The notes: generated by a model not told the origin, from the sequence alone. Positions 44,431 to 53,293 are shown, counted from the first letter of the stretch. The stretch: DNA of 64,000 nucleotides from FEB-22 sp003105195 (GCA_027493405.1 JAOSKV010000046.1:7066-71065), one strand, 5' to 3'. Numbers and translations: made by a program.

Positions 44431-45324
44431 GTGCCGCGGGCGGCGCGGGCGCTGACCGAGGTCGCGCCCGCCAAGGTCAATCTCACGCTGCATGTCGTCG
44501 CCCGCCGCGCCGACGGCTATCATGACATCGAGAGCCTCGTCGCCTTCGCGGGCTTCGGCGACCGGCTCGATCTCGTTCCCGGCGCGCCGCCGGAGCTCGC
44601 GCTGCGCGGCCCGACCGCGGCGGCCGCGGGTCCCGCCGCCGACAATCTCGTGCTCAAGGCCGCGCAGGAGCTGGCCGCGCGGGTCGCCGGGCTGCGGCGC
44701 GGCCGCTTCGTGCTCGACAAGCGCCTGCCGGTCGCGGCGGGCCTCGGCGGCGGCTCCGCGGACGCCGCGGCGGCGCTCCGGCTGCTCGCGCGCGCGAATG
44801 GAATCGATCCCGCCGATGCGCGGCTTCTCGACGCCGCGCGCGCGACCGGCGCCGACGTCCCGGTCTGTCTCGATCCACGGCCGCGCCTGATGGCCGGCAT
44901 CGGCGACCGCCTCGGTCCGCCGCTGGCGCTGCCGGCCCTGCCGGCCGTGCTGGTCAATCCGGGCGTGGCGGTGGCGACCCGCGACGTGTTCGCCGCGCTG
45001 GTGCTCGGGCCCGCCCGCGCCCCCGCGCTCCGGCTTCCGGCTGGCGCGCCGGCGCGCGCCGCGCTGATCGCGGCGCTTTGCCACGGCCGCAACGACCTGG
45101 AGCCGCCGGCGATCGCGCAAGCACCGGTCATATCCGAAGTGCTCGCGGCGCTGCGCGCCGATCCGGGTTGCCGCCTCGCGCGCATGTCCGGGTCGGGCGC
45201 CACCTGCTTCGGCCTGTTCGAGCAGGCGCGCGCCGCCACCGCCGCGGCGCGCGCGCTGCGCGCGGCGCATCCCGCCTGGTGGGTGCGCGCGACGACGCTC
45301 GGCGATGTCAGTTCGACCGGCTGA
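44431..45324 (+). CDS. ispE: 4-diphosphocytidyl-2-C-methyl-D-erythritol kinase
   Basis: 297 residues of the GHMP kinase fold; phosphorylates CDP-ME in the MEP isoprenoid pathway. VAPAKVNLTLHVVARRADGYH near the N-terminus, LPVAAGLGGGSADAAAAL (ATP loop, about 105-120), DVPVCL, and the C-terminal RMSGSGATCFGLFE. GTG start at 44431, four bases after the TPR stop, indicating one transcript. The 3' end overlaps the convergent polyprenyl synthase by 17 bases. Confidence 0.95.
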   Translation: MPRAARALTEVAPAKVNLTLHVVARRADGYHDIESLVAFAGFGDRLDLVPGAPPELALRGPTAAAAGPAADNLVLKAAQELAARVAGLRRGRFVLDKRLPVAAGLGGGSADAAAALRLLARANGIDPADARLLDAARATGADVPVCLDPRPRLMAGIGDRLGPPLALPALPAVLVNPGVAVATRDVFAALVLGPARAPALRLPAGAPARAALIAALCHGRNDLEPPAIAQAPVISEVLAALRADPGCRLARMSGSGATCFGLFEQARAATAAARALRAAHPAWWVRATTLGDVSSTG

Positions 45325-46318
45325 TGCAGAACTCGACCGCCTCGATCAGCGCGTCCTTCATGCCCGAATCGGGGAACAGCGCCAGCGCGTCGCGGGCGAT
45401 CGCGCCGTAGTGGCGCGCGCGCGCGACCGTGTCGTCGAGCGCATGGTGCCGGGTCATCAGCCCGACCGCGGTGTCGAGATCGCTCTCGGTCGCGTCGCCC
45501 TGCTCGAGGGTGCGGCGCCAGAAGGCGCGCTCCTGCTCGGAGCCGCGCCGGAACGAGAGCACCACGGGGAGCGTGATCTTGCCCTCGCGGAAGTCGTCGC
45601 CCACCTTCTTGCCGAGCTTCGCCGACTTGCCGCCGTAGTCGAGCGCGTCGTCCACGAGCTGGAAGGCGACGCCGAGATTCATGCCGAACGAGCGGCACGC
45701 GGCCTGCTCGTCCTTCGGCCGTGCGGCGAGGGCCGGCCCGACCTCGCAGGCCGCCGCGAACAGCTCCGCGGTCTTGGCGCGCACCACCGCCAGGTATTCG
45801 TCCTCGGTGGTCGCCGTGTTCTTGGCGGCCGCGAGCTGCATCACCTCGCCCTCGGCGATCACCGCGGCGGCGGTGGAGAGGATCTCCAGCGCGCGCAGCG
45901 AGCCGACCTCGACCATCATCTTGAAGGCCTGCCCGAGCAGGAAGTCGCCCACCAGCACGCTCGCCTCGTTGCCCCAGAGCATGCGCGCCGCGAGCTTGCC
46001 GCGGCGCATCTCGCTCTCGTCCACCACGTCGTCGTGCAGGAGCGTCGCGGTATGCATGAACTCCACCGCGGCCGCGAGCTTGACGTGGCCCTCGCCGCGA
46101 TAGCCGACGAGCCGCGCCATCGCCAGCGTCAGCATCGGCCGCAGCCGCTTGCCGCCCGAGTTGATCAGGTGATTGGCGACCTCCGGGATCATGGTCACGT
46201 CCGACCCGGTGCGCGACAGGATGGTCGCGTTCACCCGCTCCATGTCGGCGGCGGCGAGAGCGACCAGGCGGTCGATCGTGACCGGGGGATGGCTTTCGAA
46301 CGGAACGATGACGGCCAC
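45308..46318 (-). CDS. ispB: Polyprenyl (octaprenyl/decaprenyl) diphosphate synthase
   Basis: 336 residues. Elongates farnesyl diphosphate to the ubiquinone side chain. First Asp-rich motif LLHDDVVDESEMRRGKLAAR, second QLVDDALDYGG, plus GGKRLRPMLTLAMARL and KTAELFAAACEVG. GTG 46318 follows AGGAGAG by six bases. The chain length (eight to ten units) cannot be read directly; Rhizobiales usually make Q10. Its product is the substrate of UbiA at 8663-9607. Confidence 0.93.
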   Translation of the reverse strand: MAVIVPFESHPPVTIDRLVALAAADMERVNATILSRTGSDVTMIPEVANHLINSGGKRLRPMLTLAMARLVGYRGEGHVKLAAAVEFMHTATLLHDDVVDESEMRRGKLAARMLWGNEASVLVGDFLLGQAFKMMVEVGSLRALEILSTAAAVIAEGEVMQLAAAKNTATTEDEYLAVVRAKTAELFAAACEVGPALAARPKDEQAACRSFGMNLGVAFQLVDDALDYGGKSAKLGKKVGDDFREGKITLPVVLSFRRGSEQERAFWRRTLEQGDATESDLDTAVGLMTRHHALDDTVARARHYGAIARDALALFPDSGMKDALIEAVEFCISRSN

Positions 46319-46520
46319 TGCGTCTCTCCTTAGGGGTGGGTGCAGCTTACCGGATACGCAAGCGCTCACCAGGGCGGGACGTCGCGAGCCGATTGCACGG
46401 GCGCAGGCAACTCTTGACGGACGCGCGAGCATAGAAACGCTATGGTGGAGCGGCAAGAGCAAGTCTCGCCGCTGCGTCACTCGCGCACGGCGCGCCGGGC
46501 GTGCCGGAGGGGAGCACCGA

Positions 46521-46751
46521 TTGCGCGAGATCCTGCGCACCAATGACGCGGTCCTGGTCTCGGCCGTGGAGGCGTTGCTCAGGGGCGCCGGCATCGAGCC
46601 GCTCGTGCTCGACCAGAACATGAGCGTATTGGAGGGCTCGCTCGGCATCCTGCCGCGCCGCGTCCTGGTCGCGGACGACGATATCGGCCGCGCCCGGAAG
46701 GTGTTGACCGAGGCCGGCCTCGCCCACGAGCTGCGTCCCGATGCCGGCTGA
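46521..46751 (+). CDS. DUF2007 family protein
   Basis: 76 residues beginning at TTG 46521 (GGAGGGGAG upstream) as LREILRTNDAVLVSAVEALL, then GIEPLVLDQNMSVLEGSLGI and LPRRVLVADDDIGRARKVL. It is a single DUF2007 (GlnB-like, putative signal-transducing) domain. The stop overlaps the methyltransferase start by 11 bases. In this order DUF2007 and this methyltransferase are regularly coupled; role unknown. Confidence 0.9.
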   Translation: MREILRTNDAVLVSAVEALLRGAGIEPLVLDQNMSVLEGSLGILPRRVLVADDDIGRARKVLTEAGLAHELRPDAG

Positions 46752-47499
46752 CACCACGCAGGATGCGGTGCTGGGCGGCCGCCTCGTGCTGGCGCAGCCG
46801 CGGCGCGGACATCGCGTCGGCCACGATGCGATCTTGCTGGCGGCGGCGACTCCGGCGCGACCGGGCGAGCACGTCGTCGAGCTGGGTGCCGGGGTCGGCG
46901 CGGCCGGCCTCGCGCTGGCGCGGCGCGTCACCGACCTCACGGTGACTCTGGTCGAGATCGATCCCGCCTTGGCGGCGCTGGCGCGCCGCAACGCGGAGGC
47001 GAACGGGCTCGCCGCTCGCGTGCGCAGCGTCGCGCTCGACGTGACCGCGCCGGCCGCGGCCTTCACGGCGGCAGGGCTCGCGCCGCAGTCGGCGGCGCGC
47101 GTGCTGATGAACCCGCCCTTCAACGATCCGCGCCAGGTCTCCGCCGATCCGGCGCGCCGGCGCGCTCACGCGGCGCAGCCCGGGACCCTCGCGATCTGGG
47201 CCAAGCGGGCGGACCGCCTGCTCGTGCCGGGCGGCACGCTGACGCTGATCTGGCGCGCCGACGGCCTCGCGCACGTGCTCGGCGCGCTCGGCCGCGGCTT
47301 CGGCGGCCTCGCGGTGCTGCCCGTGCATCCCGCCCCCGCCGCGGCCGCGATCCGCGTGCTGGTGCACGCCGTCAAGGGCAGCCGCGCGCCCCTCGCGCTG
47401 CTGCCGCCGCTGGTGCTGAACTGCGCGGAGGGCGGGCCGACCGCCACCGCCGAGGCGGTCCTGCGCGAGGGCGGCACATTGCCGCTCGCGCATCTCTGA
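46741..47499 (+). CDS. tRNA1(Val) adenine N6-methyltransferase-like
   Basis: 252 residues of the class I SAM fold: RRGHRVGHDAILLAAATPAR, HVVELGAGVGAAGLALARR (SAM loop), VEIDPALAALARRNAEANGL, and the catalytic NPPF in VLMNPPFNDPRQVSAD. This is the TrmN6/YfiC group that methylates A37 of tRNA-Val; a closely related rRNA target cannot be excluded. Overlaps the DUF2007 gene and is followed by the S49 peptidase 47 bases on. Confidence 0.88.
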   Translation: MPADTTQDAVLGGRLVLAQPRRGHRVGHDAILLAAATPARPGEHVVELGAGVGAAGLALARRVTDLTVTLVEIDPALAALARRNAEANGLAARVRSVALDVTAPAAAFTAAGLAPQSAARVLMNPPFNDPRQVSADPARRRAHAAQPGTLAIWAKRADRLLVPGGTLTLIWRADGLAHVLGALGRGFGGLAVLPVHPAPAAAAIRVLVHAVKGSRAPLALLPPLVLNCAEGGPTATAEAVLREGGTLPLAHL

Positions 47500-47546
47500 A
47501 AGCCGCAGCGCTTGAGCCGCCCCCCTCGCCAGCCTATGAACGCGTC

Positions 47547-48410
47547 ATGAGGATCCTCAAGCGCCTGCTGCCGCGCTCGCTGCGCGGCGAGATGCCGGTC
47601 GTGCCCGTGGTGCGTCTTGCCGGCGTCATCGGCTTCGCGACGCCGCTGCGGCCGGGACTGACCCTGGCGTCGGTCGCGCGCCCGCTCGACCGCGCCTTCA
47701 AGTGGAAGGGCGCCAAGGCGGTGGCGCTGCTGGTCAACTCGCCGGGCGGCTCCGCGGTGCAGTCGCATCTCGTGTTCCAGCGCATCCGCCAGCTCGCGCA
47801 GGAGAACGAGCGCCGCGTGATCGCCTTCGTCGAGGATGCGGCCGCGTCCGGCGGCTACATGATCGCTTGTGCGGCCGACGAGATCGTCGCGGATCCCTCC
47901 TCGGTGGTCGGTTCGATCGGCGTGGTCGGCGCCTCCTTCGGCTTCCACCGGCTGATGGAGAAGATCGGCGTCGAGCGCCGCCTCTACACCTCGGGCGAGC
48001 ACAAGGCGATGCTCGATCCGTTCCTGCCCGAGAAGCCTTCCGACGTGGAGCGCCTCAAGGCGATCCAGCAGGAGATCCACGAGACCTTCATCGACGTGGT
48101 GAAGTCGCGCCGCGCCGCCAAGCTGAGCGGACCCGAGGAGGTGCTGTTCTCGGGCGAGTTCTGGACCGGCCGCAGGGGGCTGGAGCTCGGCGTCATCGAC
48201 GGCATCGGCGATCTGCGCGCCACGCTGCGCGCGCGCTACGGCGAGAAGGTCGAGACGCCATTGGTCATGCCGCCGCGCGGCTGGTTCGGGCGTGCCGTGC
48301 CGGGCCTCGGCGAGGCCGCGCTGGAGGATCTCTTGATCCGGCCGGGCTTCGCCGATGAGGTGATCTCGACCCTGGAAGCGCGGGCGATCTGGGCCCGCTA
48401 CGGTCTGTGA
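47547..48410 (+). CDS. S49 family peptidase (SppA/SohB-like)
   Basis: 287 residues without a clear signal peptide. VVPVVRLAGVIGF, ALLVNSPGGSAVQSHL, VEDAAASGGYMIACAADEIV (catalytic Ser), VGSIGVVGASFG, and YTSGEHKAMLDPF with the likely Lys partner. These clp-fold proteases degrade signal peptides or membrane proteins. The stop overlaps a GTG by four bases but the next gene is more likely to start at 48428. Confidence 0.93.
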   Translation: MRILKRLLPRSLRGEMPVVPVVRLAGVIGFATPLRPGLTLASVARPLDRAFKWKGAKAVALLVNSPGGSAVQSHLVFQRIRQLAQENERRVIAFVEDAAASGGYMIACAADEIVADPSSVVGSIGVVGASFGFHRLMEKIGVERRLYTSGEHKAMLDPFLPEKPSDVERLKAIQQEIHETFIDVVKSRRAAKLSGPEEVLFSGEFWTGRRGLELGVIDGIGDLRATLRARYGEKVETPLVMPPRGWFGRAVPGLGEAALEDLLIRPGFADEVISTLEARAIWARYGL

Positions 48411-48427
48411 GCGAAAGGGAGCCGACG

Positions 48428-48988
48428 ATGACCCGCAAGACCCTGACGATCGGAGCACTGGCGGCCGCGCTGCTGGCGGGCGCCGCCCTCGCGGCCAGCG
48501 ACCCCTCGCCCTATTCGGGCCTGGAAGGCCGCGGCATCAAGGCGCTGTCGCCCGAGGAGACCCGCGGGCTGCTCGGCGGGGAGGGCATGGCGCTCTCGCT
48601 CGCCGCCGAGCTCAACGGCTATCCGGGGCCGCGCCACGTGCTCGAGCTCGCCGACCGGCTCGGCCTCGACGACGCGCAGCGCGCGCAGGCGCGCGCGCTC
48701 GAGCGCGAGATGAAGGCGTCCGCGGTCGCGCTCGGCCGCGCCATCGTCGCGCTCGAGGCCGAGCTCGATCGCGTGTTCCGCGAAGGCGCGGCCGACCGCG
48801 CGGCGGTCGAGCGGCTGGCGGGCGAGATCGCCGCGAAGCGCGGCGCGCTGCGCGCCGTGCACCTGCAGGCCCATCTCGCGATGCATGCCGCGATGCAGCC
48901 CGGCCAGCGCGCCCGCTACATGGCGCTGCGCGGCTATGGCGGTCCGCACGGCCACGGCGCGCCGTCGCAGCATCGTCGGCGTCACTGA
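48428..48988 (+). CDS. Spy/CpxP-like periplasmic protein
   Basis: 186 residues from ATG 48428 (GGGAG upstream), with signal peptide LAAALLAGAALAAS. The mature part contains IKALSPEETRGLLGGEGMAL, HVLELADRLGLDDAQRAQAR and a long charged helix, as in Spy/CpxP ATP-independent chaperones and related metal-resistance regulators. The His-rich end (GGPHGHGAPSQHRRRH) might bind metal. TGATG overlap with the next gene indicates coupling. Confidence 0.8.
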   Translation: MTRKTLTIGALAAALLAGAALAASDPSPYSGLEGRGIKALSPEETRGLLGGEGMALSLAAELNGYPGPRHVLELADRLGLDDAQRAQARALEREMKASAVALGRAIVALEAELDRVFREGAADRAAVERLAGEIAAKRGALRAVHLQAHLAMHAAMQPGQRARYMALRGYGGPHGHGAPSQHRRRH

Positions 48989-49170
48989 TGCCGCCGCTCG
49001 TCCTCCTGGTCGCGGGTGCCGTGGGTGCGGTCGCGGCCGTGCGCTGGCTCCGCAAGGAGGCGCGGCGCATCAATGCCGAGCTTCATCCCGAGAGGCGGAA
49101 GCCGGTCGAGAAGGCCGTGAGGCTGGTGCGCGATCCGGTCACGGGCCAGTATCGGCCCGAGCAGGCGTGA
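48988..49170 (+). CDS. Small single-helix membrane protein
   Basis: 60 residues: MPPLVLLVAGAVGAVAAVRW forms a short membrane helix, then KEARRINAELHPERRKPVEK, VRLVRDPVTGQYRPEQA. The amphipathic tail with RDPxTGxYRP is shared by many Rhizobiales small proteins. Its ATG overlaps the stop of the preceding chaperone-like gene. Function unknown. Confidence 0.8.
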   Translation: MPPLVLLVAGAVGAVAAVRWLRKEARRINAELHPERRKPVEKAVRLVRDPVTGQYRPEQA

Positions 49171-49192
49171 GGTCGGGGGAACCCGGAACGGG

Positions 49193-49282
49193 TCAGCGGC
49201 CCGCCGCGGGGCGGTCGCCGGTCACGAGGGCGCTGAAGAACAGGAACAGGCCGACGGCGCCGACGATCGTGAACGTGAGCAT
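49193..49282 (-). CDS. Very small membrane protein
   Basis: 29 residues, MLTFTIVGAVGLFLFFSALV followed by TGDRPAAGR. Almost the whole protein is one membrane helix. A textbook GGAGG lies seven bases upstream of the ATG. It overlaps no other gene and the flanking DNA looks intergenic. Real on the strength of the ribosome site and composition; function unknown. Runs opposite to the preceding gene. Confidence 0.65.
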   Translation of the reverse strand: MLTFTIVGAVGLFLFFSALVTGDRPAAGR

Positions 49283-49599
49283 GTCCCATCCTCCGTTGAC
49301 GCGCTCTTGGTCGGCACCCTAGCCGGACAGGTTCAAGATCCCGTAAACTCCGCGCCGCGAGCGGTCCGCGCGCGCGGATCCGTCCATGCCGCGATTGCTC
49401 CGCGGAATCAGCCGGTTGGACGCATCCTTCGGACCCCTGTGGCGGGCCGCGCCCGGCTCCGGCCGACGGGACGGAGCGGCGTCCTCGGAGCACAGGGTTA
49501 TCAGGGTCTTGCGACGCCCCGGAGAGCTTGACCCCGCATCCGCCCGGAGACTAGGTACGCGCGCCCCGTCAGCCACCGCGTCCCCGGCAGCACAGCACC
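49283..49599. other. Intergenic region before glyQ
   Basis: About 317 bases with no convincing gene, RNA, repeat or terminator. It should contain the glyQS promoter and the promoter of the small minus-strand gene. No T-box or other riboswitch structure was recognised. Confidence 0.5.
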
Positions 49600-50550
49600 A
49601 TGCCCGACACCGAGTCCGCCCCTCACATGCGCCCCGAGCGCTCGTTCCAGGGGCTGATCCTGACCCTGCAGCGCTTCTGGGCCGACCGGGGCTGCGTGAT
49701 CCTGCAGCCCTACGACATGGAGGTGGGGGCCGGCACCTTCCATCCCGCGACCACCCTGCGCGCGCTCGGCCCGAACGCCTGGAGCGCCGCCTATGTGCAG
49801 CCCTCGCGCCGGCCCAAGGACGGTCGCTACGGCGAGAATCCCAACCGGCTGCAGCACTACTACCAGTTCCAGGTGATCCTCAAACCCTCGCCGCCGGACA
49901 TCCAGCAGCTCTACCTCGAATCCCTCTATGCGATCGGTATCGATCCGGCGGTGCACGACATCCGCTTCGTGGAGGACGACTGGGAGAGCCCGACGCTGGG
50001 CGCCTGGGGGCTCGGCTGGGAGTGCTGGTGCGACGGCATGGAGGTCTCGCAGTTCACCTACTTCCAGCAGGTCGCGGGCTTCGAGTGCCGCCCGGTCTCG
50101 GGCGAGCTCACCTACGGGCTCGAGCGGCTCGCGATGTATGTCCAGGGCGTCGACCGCGTCTACGACCTCAACTTCAACGGCCGCGAGGGACCCGAGAAGG
50201 TCACCTATGGCGACGTCTTCCTGCAGGCCGAGCAGGAGTACTCGCGCCACAATTTCGAGCATGCCGACACCGACATGCTGTTCGCGCAGTTCCGCATGGC
50301 CGAGAGCGCCTGCCGCAAGTATCTCGAGGCCGGCTGGACCGCAGACCTCAACCGGCGCCGCCACCTGATGGCGCTGCCCGCCTACGACCAGTGCATCAAG
50401 GCGAGCCACGTCTTCAATCTGCTCGACGCGCGCGGCGTGATCTCGGTCACCGAGCGGCAGAGCTATATCCTGCGGGTGCGCGAGCTCGCCAAGGCGTGCG
50501 GCGAGGCCTGGCTCGCGACCGAGGCCGGCGGCGGCCAGACGCCGGCGTGA
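49600..50550 (+). CDS. glyQ: Glycyl-tRNA synthetase alpha subunit
   Basis: 316 residues. Catalytic subunit of the alpha2beta2 GlyRS found in most Proteobacteria. SFQGLILTLQRFWADRGCVI, QPYDMEVGAGTFHPATTLRA, QPSRRPKDGRYGENPNR, GWECWCDGMEVSQFTYFQQV and LTYGLERLAMYVQGV are all family signatures. Followed 17 bases later by glyS, an operon. Confidence 0.97.
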   Translation: MPDTESAPHMRPERSFQGLILTLQRFWADRGCVILQPYDMEVGAGTFHPATTLRALGPNAWSAAYVQPSRRPKDGRYGENPNRLQHYYQFQVILKPSPPDIQQLYLESLYAIGIDPAVHDIRFVEDDWESPTLGAWGLGWECWCDGMEVSQFTYFQQVAGFECRPVSGELTYGLERLAMYVQGVDRVYDLNFNGREGPEKVTYGDVFLQAEQEYSRHNFEHADTDMLFAQFRMAESACRKYLEAGWTADLNRRRHLMALPAYDQCIKASHVFNLLDARGVISVTERQSYILRVRELAKACGEAWLATEAGGGQTPA

Positions 50551-50567
50551 CAAGCAGAACAGGTCCC

Positions 50568-52661
50568 ATGCCCGATCTCCTGCTCGAACTGTTCTCCGAG
50601 GAAATCCCCGCGCGCATGCAGGCGAAGGCGGCGGAGGACCTCAAGAAAATGGTGACCGACCGGCTGGTCGATGCCGGGCTCGTCTACGAGGGCGCGCGCG
50701 CCTTCGCGACGCCGCGCCGGCTCGCGCTCGCGGTGCACGGCGTGCCCGTGAAGCAGCCGGACCTCAGCGAGGAGAAGAAGGGCCCGCGCGTCGGCGCCCC
50801 CGAGGCTGCGATCAAGGGATTTCTCAAGGCGGCGGGGCTCGCCTCGCTCGACCAGGCGAAGGTGGAATCGGACCCCAAGAAGGGCGACTTCTACGTGGCG
50901 CTGGTCGAGAAGCCCGGCCGGCCCGCGCTCGAGGTGATCGCCGAGATGCTCCCGGTCGTGATCCGCACCTTCCCCTGGCCGAAGTCCATGCGCTGGGGCT
51001 CCGGCAGCCTCGCCTGGGTGCGTCCCCTGCATGCGATCGTCGCGACCTTCGGCCCCGAGACCGAGGATCCCGAGATCGTGCGGTTCAGCGTCGACGGTCT
51101 CGCGGCCGGCGACACCACCTATGGCCACCGCTTCCTCGCGCCCGGCGCGATCGCGGTGCGCCGGCTCGAAGACTACGTCGCTAAGCTCGAGACCGCGAAG
51201 GTCGTCGTCGACCCCGAGCGCCGCCGGCAGATGATCCTCGCCGACGCGAAGACCCTCGCCTTCGCGCAGGGCTTCGAGCTGGTCGAGGACGAGGGCCTCG
51301 CCGCCGAGGTGGCGGGCCTCGTCGAGTGGCCCGTGGTGCTGATGGGCTCCTTCGACGCCGCCTTCCTGGCGATCCCCGACGAGGTGATCCGCGCCACCAT
51401 CCGCAACAACCAGAAATGCTTCGTGTTGCGCGACCCGCAGACCGCGCGCCTGGTCAACAAATTCGTCCTGGTCGCCAACACCGAGGCCGCCGACGGCGGC
51501 GCGGCGATCGTCGCCGGCAACGAGCGCGTGATCCGCGCGCGCCTCGCCGATGCCAAGTTCTTCTACGACACCGACCTGAAGACCCGGCTCGAGGAGCGGC
51601 TGCCGAAGTTCGAGCAGATCGTGTTCCACGAGAAGCTCGGCACCCAGGCGGCGCGCATCGCCCGCATCGAGCGCCTCGCCGCCGAGCTCGCGCCGCGCCT
51701 CGGCGCCGACATCGTGAAGGCCGAGCGCGCCGCGCGCCTCGCCAAGGCCGATTTGCTCACCGAGGTGGTCGGCGAGTTTCCCGAGACGCAGGGCCTGATG
51801 GGCCGCTATTACGCCGAGGCGCAGGGCGAGGACGAGGCCGTCGCCCGCGCCATCGAGGACCACTACAAGCCGCAGGGGCCGGGCGACCTCGTGCCGGCGG
51901 ATCCCGTGGCGATCACGGTCGCGCTCGCCGACAAGCTCGATATCCTGACCGGCTTCTGGTTCGTGGACGAGAAGCCCACCGGCTCGAAGGATCCCTTCGC
52001 CCTGCGCCGCGCCGCCCTCGGCGTCATTCGCCTGATCCTGTCCAACGACCTGCGCCTGCCGCTGCGTGCGCTGCTGGCGTCCGCCCTCGGGGCGCACGCC
52101 GCTGCCGCCGGCCGGACGGCGGCCGACACCGTGATGCCCGATCTCGTCGTCTTCTTCGCCGACCGCCTCGAGGTCCAGCTGCGCGAGCAGGGCGCGCGCC
52201 ACGACCTGGTGGATGCGGTATTCGCGCTCGAAGGCCAGGACGATCTCCTGATGATCGTGCGCCGCGTGGAAGCGCTCGCCGCCTTCCTCGATACCGACGA
52301 CGGGAAGAACCTGCTCGCCGGCTACAAGCGCGCGACCAACATCATCCGCATCGAGGAGAAGAAGGACGGCCGCGCCTATACGGGCGCGCCGGCCCCGGCG
52401 CTGTTCGCGCAGCCCGAGGAGCGGGGCCTCGCGAGCGCGATCGAGGTCGCCCGCAAGGACGCCGCGGCCGCCGTCGCGCGCGAGGACTTCGCGGCCGCCA
52501 TGGCCGCGATCGCGCGGCTCCGCCCGGCGGTCGACGTCTTCTTCGACAGGGTGACCGTGAATGCCGAGGACCGCGCGCTGCGCGAGAACCGGCTGAAGCT
52601 CCTCAACGAGATCCGCGAGGCCACCCGCGCGGTCGCGGACTTCTCGCGCATCGAGGGGTAG
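50568..52661 (+). CDS. glyS: Glycyl-tRNA synthetase beta subunit
   Basis: 697 residues starting MPDLLLELFSEEIPARMQAK, the invariant N-terminus. ARAFATPRRLALAVHGVP, FPWPKSMRWGSGSLAWVRPL, IPDEVIRATIRNNQKCFVLR, DKLDILTGFWFVDEKPTGSK with DPFALRRAALGVIRLI. The C-terminal anticodon-binding domain ends FFDRVTVNAEDRALRENRL. This subunit binds tRNA-Gly for GlyQ. Confidence 0.97.
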   Translation: MPDLLLELFSEEIPARMQAKAAEDLKKMVTDRLVDAGLVYEGARAFATPRRLALAVHGVPVKQPDLSEEKKGPRVGAPEAAIKGFLKAAGLASLDQAKVESDPKKGDFYVALVEKPGRPALEVIAEMLPVVIRTFPWPKSMRWGSGSLAWVRPLHAIVATFGPETEDPEIVRFSVDGLAAGDTTYGHRFLAPGAIAVRRLEDYVAKLETAKVVVDPERRRQMILADAKTLAFAQGFELVEDEGLAAEVAGLVEWPVVLMGSFDAAFLAIPDEVIRATIRNNQKCFVLRDPQTARLVNKFVLVANTEAADGGAAIVAGNERVIRARLADAKFFYDTDLKTRLEERLPKFEQIVFHEKLGTQAARIARIERLAAELAPRLGADIVKAERAARLAKADLLTEVVGEFPETQGLMGRYYAEAQGEDEAVARAIEDHYKPQGPGDLVPADPVAITVALADKLDILTGFWFVDEKPTGSKDPFALRRAALGVIRLILSNDLRLPLRALLASALGAHAAAAGRTAADTVMPDLVVFFADRLEVQLREQGARHDLVDAVFALEGQDDLLMIVRRVEALAAFLDTDDGKNLLAGYKRATNIIRIEEKKDGRAYTGAPAPALFAQPEERGLASAIEVARKDAAAAVAREDFAAAMAAIARLRPAVDVFFDRVTVNAEDRALRENRLKLLNEIREATRAVADFSRIEG

Positions 52662-52671
52662 CTCGAGGATG

Positions 52672-52711
52672 GCATGATCGAATGTAGCGTATAAGCTACA
52701 TTCGATCATGC
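52672..52711. promoter_or_regulatory. 17-bp inverted repeat at the toxin start (probable operator)
   Basis: GCATGATCGAATGTAGC and GCTACATTCGATCATGC form perfect 17-base arms around a six-base GTATAA centre. The right arm contains the ATG of the toxin gene (52708-52710). TATAAG at 52690 could be a -10 box, which would put the transcript start only a few bases before the ATG. Position and symmetry fit an autoregulatory site for the HTH antitoxin. Confidence 0.75.
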
Positions 52712-53002
52712 GCGAGATCCGGCAGACCCAGGTCTTTTCCGACTGGCTCCGCAGGCTGAGAGATTCGAGGGCGCGTGCCCGCATCGCAGCACGGATCGAT
52801 CGCTTGGCCGACGGCAATCCGGGCGACGTGCGGCCTGTAGGCGAAGGTGAGCGAGATGCGGATCGACTATGGGCCCGGATATCGCGTCTACTTCACGCAG
52901 CGAGGCACCATGCCCTGCATTCTCCTGTGCGGCGGCGACAAGTCCTCGCAAGAGGCGGACATCGTGCGCGCGAAGTGTCTCGCTGCGGAACTGGCGACCT
53001 GA
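52708..53002 (+). pseudogene. RelE/ParE family toxin (HigB-like), frameshifted
   Basis: A whole toxin of about 97 residues in two frames: MREIRQTQVFSDWLRRLRDS, ARARIAARIDRLADGNPGDV, RPVGEG, then SEMRIDYGPGYRVYFTQRG and CILLCGGDKSSQEADIVRAK, ending ELAT. It matches the addiction-module killer group (TIGR02683-like) that cleaves mRNA on the ribosome. The frame changes at GAAGGTGAGCGAG near 52846-52853 (one extra or two missing bases). The antitoxin gene starts three bases after its stop. Broken toxins beside intact antitoxins are common, so this could be real. Confidence 0.82.
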
Positions 53003-53005
53003 TCC

Positions 53006-53293
53006 ATGTCGAAGACCACGCGATACGACTCGGCCGAATATCTCGACAGCCCCGAGGCCGTCGCGGAGTACCTGACGGCCGCGCTCGAGACAGCCGACGC
53101 ATCCTTCATCGCAAGGGCGATCGGTACGGCGGCGCGCGCGCACGGAATGTCGGAGATCGCCCGGGAAGCGGGCCTTTCGCGCGAGAACCTCTATCGATCG
53201 CTGAATGGTGAGACCAAGACCGAGCTGGAGACGGTCATCCGTGTTCTCGGCGCGCTCGGCATTCGGCTGACGGCCACGCCGAAGGCGGCGTGA
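53006..53293 (+). CDS. HTH-type addiction-module antitoxin (HigA-like)
   Basis: 95 residues: TRYDSAEYLDSPEAVAEYLT, FIARAIGTAARAHGMSEIAR, EAGLSRENLYRSLNGETKTE, LETVIRVLGALGIRLTATP. The Xre-type helix-turn-helix (about 48-75) binds DNA; the N-terminus binds the toxin. It resembles the COG3636/TIGR02684 antidotes, which pair with the preceding killer family in toxin-first order. Likely represses its own operon through the inverted repeat at 52672. Confidence 0.92.
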   Translation: MSKTTRYDSAEYLDSPEAVAEYLTAALETADASFIARAIGTAARAHGMSEIAREAGLSRENLYRSLNGETKTELETVIRVLGALGIRLTATPKAA

